Source: Motilimonas sp. E26 (lineage in GTDB: Bacteria > Pseudomonadota > Gammaproteobacteria > Enterobacterales > CBDFNC01). From it: DNA of 42,815 nucleotides. Positions 16,992 to 25,265 of the stretch are shown in pieces. Within the stretch, counting starts at the first letter, position 1. Each line of letters begins with the position of its first letter. Made by a program: the position numbers and the translations under genes. The stretch covers positions 1 through 42,815 of the forward strand of contig NZ_JAIBHJ010000031.1 in the NCBI RefSeq assembly GCF_021278025.1, given 5' to 3'. Below the pieces are notes generated by a model. That model worked only from the letters and a program-made list of their open reading frames with translations. It had not been told where the DNA came from and did no database searches.

Positions 16992-17954
16992 TTAGCGCCC
17001 TAAATTACGTTGTAGCCAAGGCAACGCCACTTGCTCCATCTGTGTTTGCCAACTAGCCGTCGCATTCTCAAAATCATGTGCTAAATAATGCTCATTAAAT
17101 AGTTGATGTAGCCCTTCACAGCCCTGACTAAAGTCAGCCGCGACACTGCCCCCACAAGCCAAAAATATGTCGGACTGCGGATACTCTCGAAAATAGATGG
17201 CAAGTTTGTTGTTCCAATCCCCCATGCCTGTATACCAAGCCTGCTGCATTGACACATCTTCTTCCGTATCGGTGAATTGTGGTATTTGTCCGTATAGCTC
17301 ACCCTCTACTGGGCTAACTGCAGCGGAATAAGCATTGAGGATAGGCCTAGGAATACGCGAAATCGATTGCTTTAGCTGCTTATTTTGCAACACCATAGGG
17401 CTAAATGCAGCGAAGTGCTGAACATTAGAGGGAAACTGTAGCCCCAAATTCAGTACCGCCAACCCACCCATTCCGAAGCCAAGCCATGCCGCTTCATTCG
17501 GTGAGTGACTTACCCTGATTTGTCTTTGCACCTGAGCTTGTAAGTCGAACAGAAGGTAGTCTTGCCAGTCCCCCGTTAAACTTGAATTAAGATAAAAGCT
17601 CCCTCCGAAATCATTCGTCCCCGACACCGCGACTAATACAAACTCACTGTGGTTACTTTGGCTGAACCACTTATCCAGTACGGGTTGAATTTTTCTCAAC
17701 TCATAAATACTCTGATTAAAATCGAGTAGCCAGTACATCACAGGGTATATTTTAGTGTGTTTAGCTCGGTAAGACGGAGGTAAATAAACCATCACCTCTT
17801 GCTTCACATCGGTGCCAAGTCGATTACCCGAAAGCATTTGAGCTTGGATCGGAATGGTTTTTAGCTGCCCATTTTCAGCTAGCGTAAAAATTGGCAGGTA
17901 GCAACAAACTGCGACGAGCCAATAGGTTATTTTCGTTGATGTCATCTTGCCCAT
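16992..17954 (-). CDS. Putative esterase-family protein lacking the nucleophile serine
   Basis: A 320-residue alpha/beta-hydrolase of the enterochelin-esterase/esterase D type, with a signal peptide at the N-terminus (residues about 1-26, ending LPIFTLA) and therefore probably exported. The family's early VYLPPSY and YPVMYWLLD motifs are present. The nucleophile elbow, normally GxSxGG, reads LGFGMGGLAVL: the serine is glycine. Without that serine ordinary ester hydrolysis is not expected, so it may be a binding protein or a decayed enzyme. The ATG at 17954 has GAGG eight bases upstream. It is a single gene with no operon partner. Confidence 0.75.
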   Translation of the reverse strand: MGKMTSTKITYWLVAVCCYLPIFTLAENGQLKTIPIQAQMLSGNRLGTDVKQEVMVYLPPSYRAKHTKIYPVMYWLLDFNQSIYELRKIQPVLDKWFSQSNHSEFVLVAVSGTNDFGGSFYLNSSLTGDWQDYLLFDLQAQVQRQIRVSHSPNEAAWLGFGMGGLAVLNLGLQFPSNVQHFAAFSPMVLQNKQLKQSISRIPRPILNAYSAAVSPVEGELYGQIPQFTDTEEDVSMQQAWYTGMGDWNNKLAIYFREYPQSDIFLACGGSVAADFSQGCEGLHQLFNEHYLAHDFENATASWQTQMEQVALPWLQRNLGR

Positions 17955-18285
17955 AATTAAGTCCTCGCTGTAACCCCTTATTCAGATCTAGCATCGAAAA
18001 TCCTCTCAACCAAAGCTAGTTAACGAAATTGACACAAATAAACACCAAATTAACAAATTCAACATGTTGAAATATAAAAATAAAATTTATCTATTCGATA
18101 GAAAGCGAGCAAAAGGATTAATCGTAAAGATATCGACTATAATTAAATCAGCCTCAGTTAATTCTTTTTCATCAATGGGTTAAGTGAAGAAGATCACGAA
18201 CTGCCGATGAAATAATTGCTACTGTTGATACATCAACTAACCAAAAAGTAGTAGTTGTTTTTATACTTCTAGCCCGAAGGGGGAA
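17955..18285. other. Divergent intergenic region with a 14-bp palindrome
   Basis: This 331-base gap separates the divergent esterase-like and GcvR-like genes, so it must hold promoters for both. At 18058-18071 is a perfect palindrome, TTCAACATGTTGAA, in an AT-rich stretch, a reasonable regulator site. A related imperfect form (TTCAACATTGTGAA) is at 25574-25587. A GGGGGAA ribosome site precedes the GcvR-like start. I can support nothing else here. Confidence 0.4.
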
Positions 18286-18798
18286 ATGATGAATACACAA
18301 TTTATGGCCACAATTGCCGGCGAAGATCGTCCCGATTTACTCAAGTTGCTAGCAGGAAAAACTCACGCACTCGAAGGTCGCTGGCTAGATAGCAAGATAA
18401 GCCGCCTTGAAGGCCAGATAGCAGGCATCATAAAAATTGATATACCCAATGAAAATTTATCCGCGTTAAAGGCAGATTTTAACAGTATTCCTAATTTTCA
18501 CGTCAGCACTTCTGATGTGAAACTAGTGACTATCACTGAATGCGCGCAGCTTAATCTAAAAATTGAAGCTAATGATAGACCTGGGATTATTAGCGATATA
18601 GCGCATTTTTTAGACAGTAAAGGGGTCGCCATTGAACACATGGAAAACCATCGCTTCGGCGTTATAGGCTTAGGTACAACAGTATTCATTGCTGAGCTTA
18701 GCTTGATGGTGCCAGTGGATATGGGCACTGAATTTCTGGTGGAAGAGCTTGAAAGGCTATCCAGTGATTTAAGAGTCGAAGTTGAAGAAATAGCTTAG
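18286..18798 (+). CDS. GcvR-like double ACT-domain regulator
   Basis: A 170-residue cytoplasmic protein made of two ACT domains (residues about 5-75 and 84-165; the second begins LNLKIEANDRPGIISDIAHFL). This is the plan of GcvR, which binds glycine and blocks the activator GcvA of the glycine cleavage operon. No gcvA or gcv genes are nearby, and GcvR paralogues are common, so I leave the symbol blank. Either ATG of the MM pair fits; the ribosome site is GGGGGAA. It is probably transcribed alone. Confidence 0.8.
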   Translation: MMNTQFMATIAGEDRPDLLKLLAGKTHALEGRWLDSKISRLEGQIAGIIKIDIPNENLSALKADFNSIPNFHVSTSDVKLVTITECAQLNLKIEANDRPGIISDIAHFLDSKGVAIEHMENHRFGVIGLGTTVFIAELSLMVPVDMGTEFLVEELERLSSDLRVEVEEIA

Positions 18799-18851
18799 CT
18801 ACTTCACCAGAGAGAGCAGGACTTAACAAAGTAAGTTAAGTCCCATTAGCT

Positions 18852-20492
18852 TTAATACCAAGCTATTTGTTCATCAGCCTGTGTAAAGAGCGCTTTATAC
18901 TTTGCTTCTAGTTTATGGCGACGGATCTTGAGCGTTGGTGTTAACAAGCCATTCTCAGGTGTCCACGCATCACTTAAAATAAGTAAATGAGCTAACCGCT
19001 CGTGAGACTCTAAACGCTCATTAATATGCTCCAGCAGCTCAGCTAATTTTTTCCCCAATGTAACTTTATCCATTTCTTTAGCTAATTCTGACAAAATCAA
19101 TAAAGCCACTGGCTGTGCTAAACCATCACCAGCCACACAAACTTGTTCTACTAAGGAAGAATCTTCAAACTTGGCTTCAATAGGTACTGGCATGACATAT
19201 TTACCCTTGGCTGTTTTAAACATGTCTTTTAGGCGACCAGTGATACGCACGAAGCCCTCATCATCAACTTCGGCCTTATCCCCTGTGTGAATAAAGCCAT
19301 CCTTAGTATATAGCTGCCTTGTCAATTCAGGTTGTAAATAATATTTCGTGAGCATAGCATCACTTTTAAACAGTAATTCACCTTGCTCGGAGACTTTAAT
19401 TTCTGCAGCGCTACCGGTACGTCCAACTGAATCAATGTGTTTTGAGTTAAAGGGGACATTTAGGGTGCCATAAGCTAATGTTTCCGACATCCCCCACGCT
19501 TGGCAAATGTTAATGTCTAACCGAGCATACCAACGCAGCAATTCCGTAGAAACTGCAGCAGAGCCACAACCCAATAAGCGAGCTTCTTCTAGGCCTAGAG
19601 CCACCTTAATTTTGTTTTTCACGATGCGATTAAGAAAAGGCACTTTAAGTAAAAAATCGAGTTTTTTCGGTGGCATTTTCTGCCAAATTCCTTGCTGAAA
19701 CTTCAACCACAAGCGCGGAACAGATAAAAACAAGGTAGGCTTAATAGCTTGCAGGTTAGCATTAAATCGCGCTAACGATTCGACAAATGAGACACTAATT
19801 GAACCCGAAAATAACGCCGTACCTTGAATGTATACACGCTCGGTAATATGCGCCAAAGGCAAGTAAGACACAGTTCGTTCACAGCCTTGTATATCTAGCT
19901 GCTCGATTAAATGGTACGACGCTTTAGCATAACCAGCAAAACTCATCACTACCCCTTTTGGCTCTCCTGTACTGCCTGAGGTATAAACAATGCTCATCTT
20001 AGCATTGGGATCGAGTGCATCGGGGTACGGAATAGGTTGGTTGTTTTTTACTAACTGCGACCATTGCAATGCAGCTGGCATCGTTTCTGTGACCATGGCA
20101 ATACGCACCACATCACTCTCAATCCCCTTTTCTTGGTCTGCCCAGTGATCTAACGCACCGACAAAAATCGCCCTCGTTTCACTGTGCTTTAACACATAGT
20201 GAATGGTTTCACTGCTGGCGCTGGCATAAATGGGCACACTAACATAGCCAGCTAACATAATCGCAAAATCAGCAATAAACCAATGAGCGCTATTTTTCGC
20301 CAGTATCGCAATTCGCTCACCCGGCTCAAAGCCCATTGCCTTTAATGCACTGGCAATGCGACGTGCTTCATCGGCCACTTCAGCCCAAGTGTGTTCTATA
20401 AAAATATCGCCTTGAGGCTGGCGAAGAAAAACCTGCTCGGAAGCATGCTCTTGCCAGTATCGCAAAGCAGAAACTGGATGCGCAAATACCAT
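18852..20492 (-). CDS. AMP-dependent long-chain acyl-CoA synthetase
   Basis: A 546-residue enzyme of the ANL superfamily that activates a fatty acid with ATP to acyl-AMP and then acyl-CoA. The ATP-binding P-loop is YTSGSTGEPKGV. The core motif is YLPLAHITERVYIQ, the hinge TGD appears in FIHTGDKAEVDDEGFV, and a conserved RLKDMFKTAKGKYV completes the C-terminal domain. Sequence style (MGFEPGERIAIL, QAWGMSETLAYGTLN) is of the long-chain AMP-forming (FAA1/FadD15-like) type, slightly shorter than the usual 600 residues. Chain-length preference cannot be read from sequence. It stands alone, divergent from the chitin sensor gene. Confidence 0.9.
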   Translation of the reverse strand: MVFAHPVSALRYWQEHASEQVFLRQPQGDIFIEHTWAEVADEARRIASALKAMGFEPGERIAILAKNSAHWFIADFAIMLAGYVSVPIYASASSETIHYVLKHSETRAIFVGALDHWADQEKGIESDVVRIAMVTETMPAALQWSQLVKNNQPIPYPDALDPNAKMSIVYTSGSTGEPKGVVMSFAGYAKASYHLIEQLDIQGCERTVSYLPLAHITERVYIQGTALFSGSISVSFVESLARFNANLQAIKPTLFLSVPRLWLKFQQGIWQKMPPKKLDFLLKVPFLNRIVKNKIKVALGLEEARLLGCGSAAVSTELLRWYARLDINICQAWGMSETLAYGTLNVPFNSKHIDSVGRTGSAAEIKVSEQGELLFKSDAMLTKYYLQPELTRQLYTKDGFIHTGDKAEVDDEGFVRITGRLKDMFKTAKGKYVMPVPIEAKFEDSSLVEQVCVAGDGLAQPVALLILSELAKEMDKVTLGKKLAELLEHINERLESHERLAHLLILSDAWTPENGLLTPTLKIRRHKLEAKYKALFTQADEQIAWY

Positions 20493-20843
20493 AACTAAAC
20501 CCTAAGATAGTAATTAATACCCATTTTAGGTGAACAAGCGACTAAATAACATAAACCAATACTTTCAACTCGCAATAATAGTTGATGTGTAAATGCCATA
20601 AGTGCTACCTAACAGCGACTATAAATACTAGGGACGCTTGAGCTTAGGTAATAATAGGGATAGCATCGCCACCAACTTTCATACTCCTGCCAGAAATGCC
20701 CACAATCCACTTACTTTTCGATATGAAGATCACAGCAGACTGAATAGGTAATTGCTTATGACTGACTGCTAGTCTTTAATGCGCATATAAAAATAAAAAC
20801 GGTTACTCTACAAGCTATTAATTTAAGGAAGCAGCAAGTCATC
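20493..20843. other. Divergent intergenic region upstream of the chitin sensor gene
   Basis: This 351-base AT-rich gap separates the acyl-CoA synthetase and the GH18-LytTR gene and should contain both promoters. An AAGGAAGC ribosome site lies at 20826-20833. I searched for paired LytTR-type boxes and found no convincing pair at the usual spacing. No RNA gene or repeat is evident. Confidence 0.4.
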
Positions 20844-23612
20844 ATGCGTTCTTTGTGGGTCATGTTCATTGTTCTTGGCAATTTGTTGTTCAGCTGTGTT
20901 CAAGCAGCTGAACCTAAAGCGATTATTGCTTATTACAAGCAGTGGGGGATCTATAGCCCTAATTATCACATCAAGGATGTTCCAGTAGGCCAAGTTACGC
21001 ACTTGGTTTACCAAAGTGCAAAATTTGATTCCGAAGGAACTGTAGAAGTTGGTGATGAATATGCAGATTTAAATTTACAATATCCTGACGCTGACGAAAG
21101 CATACCTTTTAGTGGCAACTTTGGTCAGATGGTGAGCCTTAAAAAGCGTCATCCCCATATTAAGACCATTATCTCTATTGGTGGCTGGGGCCGATCTGAA
21201 CATTATTCAAACATAGCAGCAGACCCTGAATTACGACATGACTTTGCTAAGTCAGCAACCGAGTTTATGAAACGCTATCAATTTGATGGCATTGAAATTG
21301 ATTGGAACTTTCCAGTTAAGACCCAACGCGCTAAACAGCACGGTTTAGCGGCAGATAAGAAAAATTTTACTCTCTTACTTGAGGAGCTAGACGAACAGCT
21401 TTACTTAGAAGGTCAGAAAGATCGTCGAAAATACTTATTAATTAGCACTATCTCAGCTGCAATTGGTTACGAACAGAACTGGGAGGTAAAGGAAGCCAGT
21501 CGCTACTTAGATTTAATCAGTTTATCAACTGCTTACATGCATGGTTACTGGGAAGAGGCGAAGATAGCCAACCACATCACCCCACTCTATTTATCTGAAA
21601 GTACTCAGCAGAGACTTACTTCGCTTAAAACAGAAGCCAATTCAGTTAACTTAGCGGTGCGCGCTATTTTAAATGAGGGCGCACCAGCGGAAAAAGTAGT
21701 CGTGAATATCGCCAGTTTTGCCACTGCGTGGGACCAAGTGCCAAGTGACGACAAAGGGCTTTATACCCATGCTGGAGAAATAAGTTGGGGAAGTTGGGAT
21801 ACCACCAGCTCAGGTCGTACAGGTTTATACAATCGCGGCCACTTGATTGGCTTTCTTGATAATCCTCAGTATCAAAAAGGTTGGGATAACAGCGCTAAAT
21901 CGGCTTGGATTTACAACCCAGAAAAAAATGGAGGTCACTTTGTTAGCTATGAAAGTCAAGACTCCCTTGCTGAAAAAGTTACTTACATAGAGCAACTTAA
22001 CTTAGCTGGTATCGCCATTAGGCAAATTCACAATGATCTTAAAGGCAAAGATTCTTTAATTAGACAAACTTACGCAGCTTTCTACCCTTGGCAAGCCATT
22101 TTATTTCAAGCCAAGCTATTCTATGCCAATTATAAAAATCGGATTTTATTGACCACAGGCTTCTCATTACTAATGATCTTATTGCTCATTAGAATCAAGT
22201 ATAGACATTACAAAGAGGAAGAAGCAGACGTAAAAGATCGTGAACAATACCTGCAGTTAAAATCACAGCTACAACAACTTAATACCCCTCTTCAAGGCAT
22301 TGCGGCATTATCGCAACGCATTAAACAACACCAAGGGTTACTCGCAGATGAGAGTCAGGCTAAGTTACAACAAATTGGCCAAACAGGACTTGAGATAAAC
22401 CATTTAATCCACAGCTTATTACATGACACCACATTGTCTCACAACCCCCGAACCGCTGAGTTAGAGCCAGTAAGTTTTAGGGAGATATTAAATGTTAGCC
22501 TTAATATATTAACGCCCTATATTAAGAATAAAGATGTTTCAGTGACAGCCAAAGCAATCACAGATGACCTTACTGTGATTGCGGATCCTGTATATCTACA
22601 AAAATTACTTATTACCTTAGTATCTTGGGCTGTTGATAACTGTGACAAAGGTAAATCTGTCATATTTGATGCCAAAGCCAGCCAAGGCTACTACCAGATC
22701 AGTATGTTGACAGAAGGCCGACCACCTCTAGTTAGCCCTGCACAAATACCAAACATATCTCTAATTAAACAATGTGTAAGTGCGATTTGTGCCGAGATTA
22801 CTTTCGACGCTAGCGCCACACAACACAGTTGCTACTTATCATTACAAAGTGCCAACACACCTCCGATAGAGTCGCTACCGAAAGTAAAAATATTGCCTGC
22901 GGATCCTCATCAACCAGAAGTTCAGAAAAGAACTCAACTGGAAGCAGCGAATGAACGATTACAAACCTTACAGGCTTTTTCTTCTCAGGCTTGTAAGTTA
23001 AGGGACATTAATGAGCTCATCAAAGAAGCATTTGAGGTGTTCATTCATGATCCGAAGCAACCTATCGTTAAAGTGTATCAAGGCGATAGCGTGATACACA
23101 GTAACGAGGGTCAAGAAACAGAGCAACAAGATAGCGTGACTATCGCTCATCCCGATTTAGGCGAGTTTTGTTTCGAGCTATACAGCAAGGAACCACTAAC
23201 AGAGGAAGATGTTTACTACTTCCATAGTTTGGTCACGCAGATCCAAATGGTTCGACGCCAGCTACACGAAATAACCAAAGAGCCACAACTGCTGTCAGAG
23301 CTGTATGAGATAGCTTCTCGTAAAGATAAAATCCTTTATATTAAAGCGGAGAAAGGCTACAGCGGTATTTACTTACCCAACACAAAAGACGCGATCTACC
23401 TGACTTTACGCTTGAAAACCATCAAGTTATATTTTGACGATGATGTGTTACTGCAAATCCATCGGTCTTGGCTAATCAATCCGAAAAAGGTCACTAAGGT
23501 GCATCAGTTAACTAAACTGAAGTACGAAGTTGAAATTGAGGGCCAGAGGCTGCCTATCGCACGCCCATATATTCCTGTGCTGAAACTACATTTTCCACAT
23601 TGGTTTATTTAA
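20844..23612 (+). CDS. Membrane-bound chitin sensor: inactive GH18 + pseudo-kinase + LytTR DNA-binding domain
   Basis: A 922-residue fusion. Residues 1-21 are a signal peptide. Residues 24 to about 405 are a GH18 chitinase fold with its ISIGGWG strand kept, but the catalytic motif is DGIEIDWNFP (148-157), with Asn 155 in place of the acid Glu. The MxYD motif is also lost (Ala 230, Tyr 231), and the usual C-terminal Trp region reads AIRQIHND. A membrane segment covers about 434-452. Residues about 460-690 resemble a sensor kinase, but the H-box reads LQQLNTPLQGI with Gln 477 where His belongs, and the N-box has Trp in VSWAVDN. A GAF-like or coiled linker leads to a LytTR domain (about 828-922, with LQIHRSWLINPKKV). 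I infer binding of chitin fragments outside and DNA inside. Two intact chitinase genes follow. Confidence 0.85.
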   Translation: MRSLWVMFIVLGNLLFSCVQAAEPKAIIAYYKQWGIYSPNYHIKDVPVGQVTHLVYQSAKFDSEGTVEVGDEYADLNLQYPDADESIPFSGNFGQMVSLKKRHPHIKTIISIGGWGRSEHYSNIAADPELRHDFAKSATEFMKRYQFDGIEIDWNFPVKTQRAKQHGLAADKKNFTLLLEELDEQLYLEGQKDRRKYLLISTISAAIGYEQNWEVKEASRYLDLISLSTAYMHGYWEEAKIANHITPLYLSESTQQRLTSLKTEANSVNLAVRAILNEGAPAEKVVVNIASFATAWDQVPSDDKGLYTHAGEISWGSWDTTSSGRTGLYNRGHLIGFLDNPQYQKGWDNSAKSAWIYNPEKNGGHFVSYESQDSLAEKVTYIEQLNLAGIAIRQIHNDLKGKDSLIRQTYAAFYPWQAILFQAKLFYANYKNRILLTTGFSLLMILLLIRIKYRHYKEEEADVKDREQYLQLKSQLQQLNTPLQGIAALSQRIKQHQGLLADESQAKLQQIGQTGLEINHLIHSLLHDTTLSHNPRTAELEPVSFREILNVSLNILTPYIKNKDVSVTAKAITDDLTVIADPVYLQKLLITLVSWAVDNCDKGKSVIFDAKASQGYYQISMLTEGRPPLVSPAQIPNISLIKQCVSAICAEITFDASATQHSCYLSLQSANTPPIESLPKVKILPADPHQPEVQKRTQLEAANERLQTLQAFSSQACKLRDINELIKEAFEVFIHDPKQPIVKVYQGDSVIHSNEGQETEQQDSVTIAHPDLGEFCFELYSKEPLTEEDVYYFHSLVTQIQMVRRQLHEITKEPQLLSELYEIASRKDKILYIKAEKGYSGIYLPNTKDAIYLTLRLKTIKLYFDDDVLLQIHRSWLINPKKVTKVHQLTKLKYEVEIEGQRLPIARPYIPVLKLHFPHWFI

Positions 23613-23767
23613 CTTAATCGACTTAAGTAGTGAGGAGGAAAAATCCGAGCTTACGCACAAAACCACTATCGATTAAGTATCAGGTGTTCACAAATTCCAC
23701 AGTTTCTGTAATGATGGCGTTCTTGGCACGGATTGCTAAGAAACACAACATAACAAGGAACGTTATT

Positions 23768-25219
23768 ATGAAATTAAAAAAGTTAGCGCAAGCGGTCGCG
23801 TTTGCCTCTATTTTTGGCGCATCAGCACAAGTTGCAGCCAGTGCAGCAGACTTCAAAGTAGTTGGCTATTTCCCTTCTTGGCAGGGATCAACTGCGGAAG
23901 TGCAGTACGAAAAACTAACCCACATTAACTACTCATTCCTTTTACCTAATGCTGACGGCTCTTTAAAGCCAATTGATGCACCACAAACATTAATCGATTT
24001 AGTCAGTCGCGCCCACGCTGAAAATGTAAAAGTAGGCATTGCAATCGGTGGCTGGAATGGCGGTAACGACTCAGCCTTTGAAACACTCTCAGCCGATCCT
24101 ACAGCGCGTGCCAACTTTATCAGCAATGTAATGGCATTCATCAACCAATATGATTTAGACGGTGTTGATATGGACTGGGAATACCCCGATCCAGGTCAAA
24201 GTGCAAAACGCTACACGCTATTAATGGACGAGTTAAGTAAAGCCCTTAAACCACAAGGTAAATTTTTAACTGCTGCAGTCGTTGCCTATGGTAATACCGG
24301 TGCAGGCGTTGAAACAGAAGTATTTGAAGACATTGATTTTCTTAACTTAATGGCTTACGACGCAAACAATACTAACCACTCCACATACCAAGTTGCAGTC
24401 GAGTCAATCAATTACTGGGCTGGCCGTGGCTTAGCAAAAGAAAAAATAGTGCTTGGTGTACCTTTCTATGCACGCCCTACTTGGCAGAAATACCGTGATA
24501 TCGTAGCTGCCGACCCAAATGCAGCTTGCCGCGATTTATCAGGTGGTGGTCATTACAACGGCATTCCATTAATTAAAGAGAAAACGAGACTGGCCCTTGC
24601 TCAAGCAGGCGGTATTATGAACTGGGAGCTCACTCAAGATGCCCCTAACCAATACTCCCTGTTAACTGCAATGGATGAGGTTATCAATAACCTAAGTACA
24701 GGTGAGTGCGGCACAGCTGTTGAACCAACAGTTGAGCCAAGTGTTACCCCTACGGTAACTCCCACTGTTACTCCATCGGTTACACCTACAGTAACGCCAA
24801 GTGTTGAGCCCAGCGATGCGTGGAGCGCATCATCGGTTTACTTATCAGGTGATATCGTTATCCACAATGGCAATACGTATGAAGCGAAGTGGTGGAACCA
24901 AGGAGCTGAGCCTGGCTCTACTCAATGGGGCCCATGGGAATTAATTTCAGGTGTTGAACCAACAATTGCTCCTACTATAACTCCTACAGCAGAGCCAACT
25001 GTAACTCCTACAGTAGAGCCAACAATCGCTCCGACTGTTGAACCAAGTTTAGAGCCAACAGTTGAGCCAAGTCTGCCACCGCAAGATTCTTGGCTAGCTA
25101 CCCGCATTTATTTGTCTGGTGACAGAGTCAGCTATAAAGGCAACCAATATGAAGCGAAATGGTGGACCCAAGGAGAAGAACCAGGTGTCGCGCAGTGGGG
25201 ACCTTGGAAAAAGCTATAA
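23768..25219 (+). CDS. GH18 chitinase with two C-terminal CBM5/12 domains
   Basis: A 483-residue secreted enzyme cleaving beta-1,4 bonds of chitin. I use ATG 23768 (ribosome site AAGGAACG), which gives a signal peptide cut near ASA-ADF; the frame is open back to 23630 but lacks a signal there. GH18 spans about 28-310 with an intact DGVDMDWEYP motif (catalytic Glu 138) and NLMAYD. It is a compact GH18 without the large insertion domain, as in endo-acting forms. Two chitin-binding CBM5/12 modules (about 350-393 and 441-483; each with NxYEAKWW and QWGPW) are joined by Thr/Pro/Val linkers of repeated VTPT and VEPT units. It starts 155 bases after the sensor gene and ends at a good terminator. Confidence 0.95.
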   Translation: MKLKKLAQAVAFASIFGASAQVAASAADFKVVGYFPSWQGSTAEVQYEKLTHINYSFLLPNADGSLKPIDAPQTLIDLVSRAHAENVKVGIAIGGWNGGNDSAFETLSADPTARANFISNVMAFINQYDLDGVDMDWEYPDPGQSAKRYTLLMDELSKALKPQGKFLTAAVVAYGNTGAGVETEVFEDIDFLNLMAYDANNTNHSTYQVAVESINYWAGRGLAKEKIVLGVPFYARPTWQKYRDIVAADPNAACRDLSGGGHYNGIPLIKEKTRLALAQAGGIMNWELTQDAPNQYSLLTAMDEVINNLSTGECGTAVEPTVEPSVTPTVTPTVTPSVTPTVTPSVEPSDAWSASSVYLSGDIVIHNGNTYEAKWWNQGAEPGSTQWGPWELISGVEPTIAPTITPTAEPTVTPTVEPTIAPTVEPSLEPTVEPSLPPQDSWLATRIYLSGDRVSYKGNQYEAKWWTQGEEPGVAQWGPWKKL

Positions 25220-25240
25220 TTACACTGATACACAAATCAA

Positions 25241-25265
25241 ACGGAAGCATTAGCTTCCGTTTTTT
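25241..25265 (+). terminator. Rho-independent terminator after the first chitinase
   Basis: ACGGAAGC and GCTTCCGT pair perfectly around ATTA, followed by five T. It is 21 bases after the chitinase stop, so the two chitinase genes are probably separate transcription units. Confidence 0.9.

Noticed and set aside
23630-23767. Longer N-terminus for the first chitinase starting at a GTG at 23630
   Set aside because: The ATG at 23768 has a ribosome site and begins a normal signal peptide; an extra 46 residues would bury the signal.
24715-25080. CRISPR-like short repeats in the chitinase gene
   Set aside because: The repeats are in frame, encode VTPT and VEPT linker units, and have no spacers.
24922-25107. 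Minus-strand ORF of repeated GSTVG units
   Set aside because: It is the antisense reading of the repetitive Thr/Pro linker of the chitinase, not a gene.
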